DNA from: Sphingomonas sp. DG1-23
GTDB taxonomy: Bacteria; Pseudomonadota; Alphaproteobacteria; Sphingomonadales; Sphingomonadaceae
Direction: 5' to 3'
Length of the DNA stretch: 64,000 nt
NCBI RefSeq assembly: GCF_030730875.1
Contig: NZ_JAVAMA010000014.1
Span: 62,001 to 126,000 of the forward strand
The stretch's first letter is position 1; each line of letters begins with the position of its first letter. This document shows, piece by piece, positions 34,231-42,397 of the stretch. Made by a program: the position numbers and the translations under genes. The notes under the pieces are model-generated. The model saw only the letters and a program-made list of their open reading frames with translations. It was not told where the DNA came from and did not search any database.

Positions 34231-35223
34231 TCAGCGGATGCGGCCCAGCAACTCCGCCTTCTTGGCGTCGAACTCCTCCTGGGTGATCGCACCGATCGTC
34301 ACGAGCTTATGCAGTTTCTCGATCTGCGCATAGGTATCCTCGCCGGGTGCGGCAGCCGGGGCAGCGGCTGCGGAACCGATCCCGCCGGTCATGCTCTGGC
34401 CGATCGCCAGGCCGGCGGCCATGCCCGCGCCGGCACCGGCGACGCCGCCCGATTGGCCGGCAGCGGTCTCGATCGCCTGCGCGCTCTGGAAACGGACGAA
34501 GCGGTCGAGATCGCCCACCACCCGCATCGAGCTCGCCTTGTCGAGATGGGCCTGGACTTCCTCGGGAAGCGACAGGCTCTCGATGAAGAAGCTGGTGCAG
34601 CTGAGCCCCCACCCGGCGAAGGCGGGCTCGACCGCGGCCTTGAGCTTCTCGGACAGCGCGCCCTGGTTCGCGGCGAGATCGAGAAACGCGATTTCGCCGG
34701 TGCCCAGCGCCGAGGCGATCGCGGTGGCGATCGCGCCGCGCAATTGCGGCTCGAGATCGGCGACGGTCAGCTTTTCCAGCGAGCCCATCATCTTGATCGC
34801 AAAGGTCGGCACGCTCTCGATGCGGAACGAGTAAGAGCCGAAAGCGCGCACCCGCAACGGGCCGAATTCCTTGTCGCGCACCGTGATCGGCTGCTGGGTG
34901 CCCCATTTGAGGCCGGTCTGCTCCTTCTGGCTGAAGAAATAGACGTCGGCCTTGAAGGGCGAGGCGAAGCCCTTGTCCCAATTGAGCAAAGAGGTGAGCA
35001 GCGGCAAATTGCCGGTGTCGAGCGTGTAGAGCCCGGGGAGGAACGCATCGGCGAGCTTGCCCTCGTCGTAGAACAACGCCTTCTGGCCCGCGCGGACGGT
35101 CAACTGGGCGCCGGTCTGGATCTCGCGATCTTTCATCGGATAGCGGATCGCCAGCGTGCCCGGCTCGTCCACCCAATCGATGACGTCGACGAACTGCTTC
35201 GAAAGAAAGTCCAGAATGCCCAT
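34231..35223 (-). CDS. SPFH/band-7 'virion core'-type protein with C-terminal SHOCT-like motif
   Basis: 330 residues from the ATG at 35223 (GGGAGGG upstream). Starts MGILDFLSKQFVDVIDWVDE, the usual beginning of this bacterial SPFH subfamily, with no transmembrane helix. The SPFH domain (about 30-210) includes AGQKALFYDEGKLADAFLPG, LPLLTSLLNWDKGFASPFKA and SCTSFFIESLSLPEEVQ. A Gly/Ala-rich linker (about 265-300) leads to QIEKLHKLVTIGAITQEEF with EFDAKKAELL, a SHOCT-like oligomerisation motif. First gene of the operon. SPFH proteins form membrane-associated ring or cage assemblies, so this is probably the scaffold of the module. Confidence 0.9.
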   Translation of the reverse strand: MGILDFLSKQFVDVIDWVDEPGTLAIRYPMKDREIQTGAQLTVRAGQKALFYDEGKLADAFLPGLYTLDTGNLPLLTSLLNWDKGFASPFKADVYFFSQKEQTGLKWGTQQPITVRDKEFGPLRVRAFGSYSFRIESVPTFAIKMMGSLEKLTVADLEPQLRGAIATAIASALGTGEIAFLDLAANQGALSEKLKAAVEPAFAGWGLSCTSFFIESLSLPEEVQAHLDKASSMRVVGDLDRFVRFQSAQAIETAAGQSGGVAGAGAGMAAGLAIGQSMTGGIGSAAAAPAAAPGEDTYAQIEKLHKLVTIGAITQEEFDAKKAELLGRIR

Positions 35224-35286
35224 AAGCCCTCCCGTTCCCGGCAAGGATAGTGGCTTTGCCGGCGCTTCGAAACAGCAAAGCGACAA

Positions 35287-35760
35287 TCAGCTGCGCACGG
35301 TCTCGCGGATCGTTTCCATCGAGATGTAGGTCGAGGTGCTCGCGACGTGCGGCAGGCTCGAGATGCGTTCGCCGAGGACGATGCGGTATTTGCGGATGTC
35401 GGCGGTGCGGACCTTGAGCAGATAATCGAAATTGCTCGCGATCATGTGACATTCCTCGACCTCGGGAATGCGGCGGACTGCGGCATTGAATTCCCCGAGC
35501 GCCTCTTCGCGCGTGTCGGAGAGCTTGACCTCGGCGAAGGCGACATGATCGAGCGCGAGTTTCGCGGGATCGATCAGCGCCGTGAAGCCGAGGATGACGC
35601 GATTCTCGATCAGCCGCTTGAGCCGCTGCTGGCACGGCGTCTTGGAAAGCCCGATGCGCTGGGCGAGTTCGGTCACGGTGATCCGGCCGTCCTCGCGCAG
35701 GACGGCGAGGATCTTGCGGTCGTACTCGTCCAGATCGACTGCGTTCGTGGCATTTTCCAT
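35287..35760 (-). CDS. Lrp/AsnC-family regulator, probable activator of putA (PutR-like)
   Basis: 157 residues from the ATG at 35760 (an upstream frame is not supported by a ribosome site). N-terminal helix-turn-helix: DLDEYDRKILAVLREDGRIT, VTELAQRIGLSKTPCQQRLK. C-terminal ligand-binding RAM domain about residues 70-150 (VAFAEVKLSDTREEALGEF, VEECHMIASNFDYLLKVRT). Transcribed divergently from putA over a 98-base gap that holds a TTTGC/GCAAA dyad. In alphaproteobacteria such genes commonly activate putA in response to proline, so it is most likely the local proline sensor. Confidence 0.9.
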   Translation of the reverse strand: MENATNAVDLDEYDRKILAVLREDGRITVTELAQRIGLSKTPCQQRLKRLIENRVILGFTALIDPAKLALDHVAFAEVKLSDTREEALGEFNAAVRRIPEVEECHMIASNFDYLLKVRTADIRKYRIVLGERISSLPHVASTSTYISMETIRETVRS

Positions 35761-35794
35761 GCTTATCGACTTCCAGAAGGGAGAAGCGTGGGCA

Positions 35795-35817
35795 TTTGCA
35801 TAGCCGATCTGGGCAAA
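35795..35817. promoter_or_regulatory. Lrp-type dyad in the lrp/putA intergenic region
   Basis: TTTGC (35795-35799) and GCAAA (35813-35817) form inverted arms separated by 13 bases in the divergent promoter. Arm size and spacing fit an Lrp/AsnC-family operator. Short arms, so this could be chance. Confidence 0.4.
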
Positions 35818-35858
35818 GTAAGACAGATCGACTTCGTGCTTTGGTCTATGGACCGAGC

Positions 35859-38800
35859 ATGTCAACCAGCTCTGCCTTCGCGGCCTTCGCGGCCTTCGCC
35901 CCGCCGATCCGTCCCCAGACCCCGCTTCGTGCGGCGATCACCCAGGCGTATCGCCGGCCCGAGCCCGAGTGTCTCGCGCCGTTGCTCGAAGCCGCGACCC
36001 TGCCGGCGGCAGTGCGCGCCTCGGCGGAGCGAACCGCGCGCAATCTGATCGCGGCGCTGCGCAGGGAAGGCACCAGGAGCGGCGTCGAGGCGCTGGTGCA
36101 GGAATATACCTTGTCGAGCGAGGAAGGCGTGGCGCTGATGTGCCTCGCCGAGGCGCTGCTGCGCATCCCCGACGATGCCACCCGCGACGCGCTTATCCGC
36201 GACAAGATTGCCGATGGCGACTGGCGCGCGCATCTCGGCGGCAGCCGCTCCTTATTCGTCAACGCGGCGACCTGGGGGCTGGTGGTCACCGGCAAGCTGG
36301 TCGACAGCGCCGACGACAAGGGGCTGGGCGCGGCGCTCACCCGGTTGATCGCGCGCGCCGGCGAACCGGTGATCCGCCGCGGCGTCGATCTGGCGATGCG
36401 GATGATGGGCGAGCAGTTCATCACCGGCGAGACGATCGCCGAGGCGCTCAAGCGCGCGCGCAAGGAAGAGGCGCGCGGCTTCGGCTATAGCTACGACATG
36501 CTCGGCGAGGCGGCAGCGACCGCGGAGGACGCGGCAAGCTATTTCGACGATTACACGCGGGCAATCCACGCGATCGGCAAGGCGGCGGGCAAGCGCGGGA
36601 TCTATGAAGGTCCGGGCATCTCGATCAAGTTGTCGGCGCTGCACCCGCGTTATGTGCGCGCGCAGGCCGAGCGGGTGATGGGCGAATTGCTGCCGCGGGT
36701 GCGGGCGCTGGCGGTGCTCGCCAAATCCTATGACATCGGCTTCAATATCGACGCCGAGGAAGCCGACCGGCTCGAACTCTCGCTCGACCTGCTCGAATCC
36801 TTGGCGCTCGATCCGGCGCTTGCCGGATGGAACGGGCTGGGCTTCGTCGTGCAGGCTTATGGCAAGCGCTGCCCGTTCGTGATCGACTGGATCGTCGATC
36901 TCGCCCGCCGCGCAGAGCGGCGGATCATGGTGCGGCTGGTCAAGGGTGCCTATTGGGACGCCGAGATCAAGCGCGCGCAGGTCGACGGGCTTGCCGATTT
37001 CCCGGTCTATACCCGGAAAATCCACACCGACGTCGCTTACGTCGCCTGCGCGCGGCAGCTGCTCGCGGCGAAGGACCTGATCTTTCCTCAATTCGCGACG
37101 CATAACGCGCTGACCCTCGCGACGATCTATCAGGTGGCCGGCCCCGAGTTCGCGGTCGGCGATTACGAGTTCCAGTGTCTCCACGGGATGGGCGAACCGC
37201 TCTATCGGCAAGTGGTGGGCGCGGACGGGCTCGGCCGGCCGTGCCGCATCTATGCGCCGGTGGGCACGCACGAGAAGTTGCTGGCCTATCTTGTTCGCCG
37301 GCTGCTCGAGAACGGAGCCAATTCCTCGTTCGTCAACCGGGTCGCCGATCCGGCGGTGTCGATCGACGAGCTCGTCGTCGATCCGGTCGCGCTGGTGCGC
37401 AATGCGCCGCAGCCCGGAGCGAAGCACGACGTGATCGCGCTGCCCGCCGACCTCTATCCCGATCGCCGCAATTCGGCGGGGATCGATCTGGCGAACGAAG
37501 CCGCGCTCGCCGCGCTGGGCGAGGCATTGCGGGCGAGTGCAGCGGTGCAATGGCGCGCGGCGGCAGGGGAAGGCGTGGAGCGTCCGGTGCTGAATCCCGC
37601 CGATCATCGCGATGTCGTCGGCAGCGTGGTGGAGATCGCGCCGGAGGCTGCGCGGGCTGCAGTGGCGCGGGCAGCGGCCTCGGCATGGTCGTCGGTGACG
37701 ATCGCAGATCGTGCGGCGATGCTCGAGCGCGCGGCGGATGCGATGGAAGCGCGCATGCCGATGCTGATCGGCCTGACGATCCGCGAAGCCGGCAAATCGG
37801 CTGCCAATGCGATCGCCGAGGTGCGCGAGGCAGTGGACTTCCTGCGCTATTACGCCGTGCAGGCGCGGGCGTTAGGGCCCGACAAGTCGCCGTTGGGGCC
37901 GGTGGTGTGCATCAGCCCGTGGAACTTCCCGCTGGCGATCTTTACCGGACAGGTCGCGGCGGCGCTCGTCGCGGGCAATCCGGTTCTCGCCAAGCCGGCC
38001 GAGGAGACGCCGCTGGTCGCCGCCGAAGCGGTGCGTCTGCTGCATGCGGCCGGAGTTCCTGCCGATGCGCTCCAGTTGGTCCCTGGCGATGGCACGATCG
38101 GTGCGGCATTGGTCGGTGCGCCCGAGACCGCAGGCGTGATGTTCACCGGCTCGACCGAGGTCGCGCGGCTGATCCAGAAGCAGCTCGCCGAGCGGCTGTC
38201 GAGCGATGGCAAGCCGGTCCCGCTGATCGCCGAGACCGGCGGGCAGAATGCGATGATCGTCGATTCCTCGGCGCTCGCCGAGCAGGTCGTGGCCGATGTC
38301 ATCGCCTCGGCGTTCGACAGCGCGGGGCAGCGCTGCTCGGCGCTGCGGATATTGTGCCTGCAGGACGAAGTCGCCGATCGCACCCTGGCGATGCTCAAGG
38401 GCGCGCTCGCCGAGCTTCGCATCGGCAATACCGATCGGCTGGCGGTGGACATCGGCCCGGTGATCACGGCCGAGGCCAAGGCCAATATCGAGAAGCATAT
38501 CGAAGCGATGCGCGCGCGCGGCCGCCGGGTCGAACAGCAGGAGATGCTGCCCGAAACCGCGCACGGTACTTTCGTACCGCCGACGATCATCGAGCTGGAC
38601 AGCATCGCCGATCTGGAGCGCGAGGTTTTCGGGCCGGTGCTCCATGTGATCCGCTACGCCCGTGACGATCTCGATGCGCTGATCGACGCGATCAACGCCA
38701 CCGGTTACGGGCTCACTTTCGGGCTGCACACCCGGCTCGACGAAACGATCGCGCAGGTTACCGGGCGGATCAAGGCGGGCAATCTCTACATCAACCGCAA

Positions 38801-39488
38801 TGTCATCGGCGCGATCGTCGGCGTCCAGCCGTTCGGCGGGCGCGGGCTTTCGGGGACCGGGCCCAAGGCGGGCGGGCCGCTCTATCTGCCGCGGCTGGTA
38901 CGCGATGTCGCCCCGGCACCGCGGGGTGAGGCGGTGGTCGATCCGGCGCTGACAGATCTCGCCGCCTGGCTCGACAAGAATGGCGAGAAACAGGCGGCGA
39001 TGCTCGCGCTCCAACTCGACGCGGCGTCGCCGCTCGGCTGCGAACTCGAGCTTCCCGGCCCGGTGGGCGAGCGCAACCTCTATGCGCTTCATCCGCGGGG
39101 CACGATTCTGCTCGCGCCGGAAAGTCGGGCAGGATTGTTCCACCAGCTCGCCGCCTGCCTCGCGACGGGCAACGACGCGGTGGTCGAGGCCGACGCAGCG
39201 CTGATCGCAGTGCTGGCGGAATTGCCGGCGAGCGTGCGAGCGCGGCTCCGCAGCGATGTTGGCCAGATTTCCGGAGCATTGGTCGAGGGCGCAGCGGATC
39301 GGGTGACCGGACAGCTGCGCACTCTCGCGGCGCGGCCGGGGCAGATCGTCCCGGTGCAGGCGGCGGCGGGGGCGGCGCTGGCCAAAACGGACGCCTATAG
39401 TCTCAACCTGCTGGTCGAGGAGGTGTCGGTCTCGATCAACACCACCGCCGCAGGCGGCAATGCGAGCCTGATGATGCTCGGAGTATGA
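35859..39488 (+). CDS. putA: Bifunctional proline dehydrogenase / glutamate-semialdehyde dehydrogenase PutA
   Basis: 1209-residue enzyme that oxidises proline to glutamate in two steps using FAD and NAD. No N-terminal ribbon-helix-helix domain is present, so it does not regulate its own gene; the divergent Lrp-family gene fits that role. Proline dehydrogenase barrel about residues 70-500: GFNIDAEEADRLELSLDLLE, RLVKGAYWDAEIKRAQ, FATHNA. Aldehyde dehydrogenase about 540-1000: SPWNFPLAIFTGQVAAALVA, LAKPAEETPLVAAEA, IAETGGQNAMIVDSSAL and catalytic Cys in SAGQRCSALR. A C-terminal ~170-residue extension is typical for long PutA forms and may close the substrate tunnel. The start has an AFAAFAAFA stutter. 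Confidence 0.96.
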   Translation: MSTSSAFAAFAAFAPPIRPQTPLRAAITQAYRRPEPECLAPLLEAATLPAAVRASAERTARNLIAALRREGTRSGVEALVQEYTLSSEEGVALMCLAEALLRIPDDATRDALIRDKIADGDWRAHLGGSRSLFVNAATWGLVVTGKLVDSADDKGLGAALTRLIARAGEPVIRRGVDLAMRMMGEQFITGETIAEALKRARKEEARGFGYSYDMLGEAAATAEDAASYFDDYTRAIHAIGKAAGKRGIYEGPGISIKLSALHPRYVRAQAERVMGELLPRVRALAVLAKSYDIGFNIDAEEADRLELSLDLLESLALDPALAGWNGLGFVVQAYGKRCPFVIDWIVDLARRAERRIMVRLVKGAYWDAEIKRAQVDGLADFPVYTRKIHTDVAYVACARQLLAAKDLIFPQFATHNALTLATIYQVAGPEFAVGDYEFQCLHGMGEPLYRQVVGADGLGRPCRIYAPVGTHEKLLAYLVRRLLENGANSSFVNRVADPAVSIDELVVDPVALVRNAPQPGAKHDVIALPADLYPDRRNSAGIDLANEAALAALGEALRASAAVQWRAAAGEGVERPVLNPADHRDVVGSVVEIAPEAARAAVARAAASAWSSVTIADRAAMLERAADAMEARMPMLIGLTIREAGKSAANAIAEVREAVDFLRYYAVQARALGPDKSPLGPVVCISPWNFPLAIFTGQVAAALVAGNPVLAKPAEETPLVAAEAVRLLHAAGVPADALQLVPGDGTIGAALVGAPETAGVMFTGSTEVARLIQKQLAERLSSDGKPVPLIAETGGQNAMIVDSSALAEQVVADVIASAFDSAGQRCSALRILCLQDEVADRTLAMLKGALAELRIGNTDRLAVDIGPVITAEAKANIEKHIEAMRARGRRVEQQEMLPETAHGTFVPPTIIELDSIADLEREVFGPVLHVIRYARDDLDALIDAINATGYGLTFGLHTRLDETIAQVTGRIKAGNLYINRNVIGAIVGVQPFGGRGLSGTGPKAGGPLYLPRLVRDVAPAPRGEAVVDPALTDLAAWLDKNGEKQAAMLALQLDAASPLGCELELPGPVGERNLYALHPRGTILLAPESRAGLFHQLAACLATGNDAVVEADAALIAVLAELPASVRARLRSDVGQISGALVEGAADRVTGQLRTLAARPGQIVPVQAAAGAALAKTDAYSLNLLVEEVSVSINTTAAGGNASLMMLGV

Positions 39489-39507
39489 TATAAAGATTTC
39501 TTTATAT
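39488..39507. promoter_or_regulatory. Palindrome upstream of metE, candidate SAH-responsive (SahR-like) operator
   Basis: ATATAAAGATTTCTTTATAT: perfect 8-bp arms around ATTT, directly after the putA stop and about 45 bases before the cobalamin riboswitch. The ATAAAGA/TCTTTAT core resembles, from memory, operators of the ArsR-type SahR regulator of S-adenosylhomocysteine/methionine metabolism in alphaproteobacteria. An alternative reading is a weak terminator for putA. Confidence 0.55.
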
Positions 39508-39550
39508 GATGCTTGACGGTTCTGCCGGTCGGTGCGATCTGGAGAGGGTC

Positions 39551-39724
39551 AAGGTTCTTCGTCCGGGGCTTCCCCCGCGTCGGAGCTAAGACGGGAAGCC
39601 GGTGAGATGCCGGCGCTGCCCCCGCAACTGTAAGCGGTGAGCTGTGGTCCAACATGTCACTGGGGTTCGCCCCGGGAAGACGGACCGCCGCGCTGACCCG
39701 TGAGCCAGGAGACCTGCCTTCGAC
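39551..39724 (+). ncRNA. Cobalamin riboswitch in the metE leader
   Basis: The conserved core elements are all present in order: GACGGGAAGCCGGTGAGATG (39591 onward), CCGGCGCTGCCCCCGCAACT then GTAAGCGG, CACTGGGGTTCGCCCCGGGA, then AGACGGACCGCC and the B12 box region GACCCGTGAGCCAGGAGACC followed by TGCC (39695-39718). It lies 115 bases upstream of the metE start. Adenosylcobalamin binding should shut off the cobalamin-independent synthase when B12 is available, implying that the organism also has a MetH. Between riboswitch and start a CCCC-TCTTC-GGGG hairpin (near 39819-39831) could take part in the switch. Confidence 0.97.
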
Positions 39725-39839
39725 GCGATAACGTCCACCGGCGGGGTGCCCGGATCGGCCGCTTGCGTGCCGGCCGGTCATGGCCGCGCCATGCCTGCGT
39801 CTGCTCCGCGCGCTTCGCCCCTCTTCGGGGTTGAAGAAC

Positions 39840-42125
39840 ATGACCATTACCGTTGCTACCTTGGGATTCCCGCGGATCGGCCCGCGGCGCGAACTCAAGC
39901 ACGCGCTCGAAGCCTATTGGGGCGGCAAGACCAGCGAGGCGGATTTGCTCGACGCTGCATCGGGGCTGCGCACCGCGGCCTGGGCGCGGCAAAAGGCCTT
40001 GGGCGCCGACTGGCTGCCCTCGAACGACTTCTCGCTCTACGATCACGTGCTCGACACCAGCATGATGCTCGGCGCAATCCCCGAGCGCTATCGCAGCGCC
40101 CATGGCGAGGCCGATCTCGCCACCTATTTCGCGATGGCGCGCGGCACCACCGGCGACCAGCATGACGGCTGCGGCCATGCCAGCGTCACTGCGTGCGAGA
40201 TGACCAAATGGTTCGACACCAATTATCATTATCTCGTTCCCGAGCTTGCCGCCGGGCAGAAGCTGGCGCTCAACCGTTTGAAGGTGGTCGACGAATATCG
40301 CGAGGCGAAGGCGCAGGGTTACGAGACGCGGCCGGCTCTGCTCGGACCGGTGACATGGCTGAGCCTCGCCAAGGGCCGCGACGTCGATCCGTTCGACTAT
40401 CTCGACGAGGTGCTCGGGCTCTATGCGGCGATCCTCGGCCAGCTCGCGCATGCCGGCGCCGAATGGGTGCAGATCGACGAGCCGGTGCTGGTGCTCGACC
40501 TCGACGAGAAGCAGCGCCGCGCGCTGACCCGGGCCTATGCCAAATTGTCGCGTTCGGGGCCGAAGCTGATGCTCGCCACCTATTTCGGCGGGCTCGGCGA
40601 CAATCTCTCCTTCGCCGCCGCGCTGCCGGTGGCGGGGCTGCACGTCGATCTGGTCCGCGCACCCGGCCAACTCGACGCCTTGCTCAAGGCCGCGCCGAAA
40701 ACACTGCTGCTCTCGCTCGGCGTGGTCGACGGCCGCAATGTCTGGCGCGCCGATCTCGACGCCTTGCTCGACCGGCTCGAACCCATCGCGGCGACCCGCG
40801 ATCTGGTGCTCGCACCTTCCTGCTCGCTGCTCCACGTGCCGGTCGATCTCACGCTCGAGAAGAAGCTGGGCGATGTGACCGAATGGCTCGCCTTCGCAGT
40901 GCAGAAGGTCGAGGAGCTGGCGGTCCTCAAGCGCGCGCTCGACGAGGGGCGCGGCAGCGTCGCGGAGGAACTGGCCCGATCCGCGCAGGCCAATGCCAGT
41001 CGGCGGGCATCGCCTTTGGTGCACAATCCGCAGGTCGCCGCCCGCGCGGCGGCGGTGACCGATGCGATGTACGAACGCGCGACGGGCATTTCCGAGCGGA
41101 GCGTCGCGCAAGCGGCGGTGCTCGGTCTGCCGGCCTTCCCGACCACCACGATCGGCTCGTTCCCGCAGACCAATGAGGTGCGGGGTGCCCGCGCCCGGCG
41201 CAACCGCGGCGAGCTGGACGCGGCGGCCTATGAGCGCTTTTTGCGGGAAGAGACGGCGCGGACGATCGCCTGGCAGGAGAAAGTCGGGCTCGACATGCTC
41301 GTCCATGGCGAGTTCGAGCGCAACGACATGGTCCAGTATTTCGGCGAGCAGCTGTCGGGCTTCGCGTTCACCGTCAACGGCTGGGTCCAGTCCTATGGTT
41401 CGCGCTGTGTGCGGCCGCCGATCCTCTATGGCGACGTCTCGCGGCCCGCGCCGATGACGGTCGAATGGTGGCGCTATGCCCAGAGCCTGACGCCGAGACC
41501 GGTCAAGGGCATGCTCACCGGGCCGGTCACCATCCTCAACTGGTCGTTCGTCCGCGACGATCAGCCGCGCGCCGAGAGCTGCAAGCAGATCGCGCTCGCC
41601 ATCCGCGACGAGGTGGCCGATCTCGAAGCGGCGGGATGCAAGGCGATCCAGATCGACGAGGCGGCGCTGCGCGAAGGCCTGCCGCTGCGCCGGCGCGACT
41701 GGGAGACCTATCTCGAATGGGCGGTCGCCGCGTTCCGGCTCTCGGCGGCGGGGGTGGCGGACGCGACCCAGATCCACACCCATATGTGCTATTCGGAGTT
41801 CAACGACATCTTGCCGGCGATCGGCGCGATGGACGCCGACGTCATCTCGATCGAGACCGCCCGCTCGCAGATGGAATTGCTCGAGGGCTTCGCCGCCTAT
41901 CGCTATCCCGGCGCGATCGGGCCGGGGGTTTACGACATCCACGCGCCGCGGGTGCCCGGCGAGGCGGAGATGGTGACGCTGATGCGGCTCGCCCAGCAGC
42001 ATCTCCGCCCCGACCAGCTCTGGGTGAACCCCGATTGCGGGCTCAAGACCCGGAAGTGGGACGAGGTCAAACCCGCGATCGAGGCGATGGTCGCCGCGGC
42101 GCGGACCTTGCGCGCAGCGGCGTGA
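39840..42125 (+). CDS. metE: Cobalamin-independent methionine synthase MetE
   Basis: 761-residue cytoplasmic enzyme that transfers the methyl group of methyltetrahydropteroyltri-glutamate to homocysteine. The ATG at 39840 starts MTITVATLGFPRIGPRRELK, the normal MetE N-terminus. Two related barrels: the C-terminal one has TTTIGSFPQTNEVR, HGEFERNDMVQYFGEQLSGF, QIDEAALREGLPLRRRDW, and the zinc site HTHMCYSEF plus the late Cys in NPDCGLKTRKW. Length is as expected. Expression is under a cobalamin riboswitch and possibly an SAH-responsive palindrome. A perfect terminator follows six bases after the stop. Confidence 0.97.
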   Translation: MTITVATLGFPRIGPRRELKHALEAYWGGKTSEADLLDAASGLRTAAWARQKALGADWLPSNDFSLYDHVLDTSMMLGAIPERYRSAHGEADLATYFAMARGTTGDQHDGCGHASVTACEMTKWFDTNYHYLVPELAAGQKLALNRLKVVDEYREAKAQGYETRPALLGPVTWLSLAKGRDVDPFDYLDEVLGLYAAILGQLAHAGAEWVQIDEPVLVLDLDEKQRRALTRAYAKLSRSGPKLMLATYFGGLGDNLSFAAALPVAGLHVDLVRAPGQLDALLKAAPKTLLLSLGVVDGRNVWRADLDALLDRLEPIAATRDLVLAPSCSLLHVPVDLTLEKKLGDVTEWLAFAVQKVEELAVLKRALDEGRGSVAEELARSAQANASRRASPLVHNPQVAARAAAVTDAMYERATGISERSVAQAAVLGLPAFPTTTIGSFPQTNEVRGARARRNRGELDAAAYERFLREETARTIAWQEKVGLDMLVHGEFERNDMVQYFGEQLSGFAFTVNGWVQSYGSRCVRPPILYGDVSRPAPMTVEWWRYAQSLTPRPVKGMLTGPVTILNWSFVRDDQPRAESCKQIALAIRDEVADLEAAGCKAIQIDEAALREGLPLRRRDWETYLEWAVAAFRLSAAGVADATQIHTHMCYSEFNDILPAIGAMDADVISIETARSQMELLEGFAAYRYPGAIGPGVYDIHAPRVPGEAEMVTLMRLAQQHLRPDQLWVNPDCGLKTRKWDEVKPAIEAMVAAARTLRAAA

Positions 42126-42130
42126 GGCGG

Positions 42131-42167
42131 GCCGGCGCGCAGGGGTTGGGCCCTGCGCGCCGGCTTT
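42131..42167. terminator. Strong bidirectional terminator after metE
   Basis: GCCGGCGCGCAGGG (42131-42144), loop GTTGGG, CCCTGCGCGCCGGC (42151-42164): a perfect 14-bp GC stem followed by TTT. It sits between the convergent metE and the 76-residue gene and should end transcription from metE; the short T-tract is its only weakness. Confidence 0.85.
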
Positions 42168-42397
42168 CATTCGCCGGTGACCAGCGGGTGCCGTCCGCGG
42201 AAATCGTCGAGCAGGCGCTCGATGATGGCGTTCTCGCCATTGCTGCCCGAGGGGGCGACCGACCAGTTGCAATGCGGGTGTGTCTCGGCGCTGTACACCC
42301 GCACCTTGCCCAAAGCCGCGCGCCAGTCGCGCTTGCTGCCGCCGGCCCGGCGCACCAGCGCCGTGACCAGAAGATCCTGAAGCTCGCTTGCGGTCAT
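42167..42397 (-). CDS. Conserved-looking hypothetical protein (76 aa)
   Basis: 76-residue soluble protein, start ATG at 42397 overlapping the M28 peptidase stop (ATGA), so translationally coupled. It begins MTASELQDLLVTALVRRAGG and contains DWRAALGKVRVYSAETHPHC and a C-terminal IIERLLDDFRGRHPLV helix. No membrane segment or known motif. The mixture of helix, strand and helix with Trp/His residues suggests a folded small domain. Function unknown; location offers only co-expression with the peptidase. Confidence 0.72.
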   Translation of the reverse strand: MTASELQDLLVTALVRRAGGSKRDWRAALGKVRVYSAETHPHCNWSVAPSGSNGENAIIERLLDDFRGRHPLVTGE

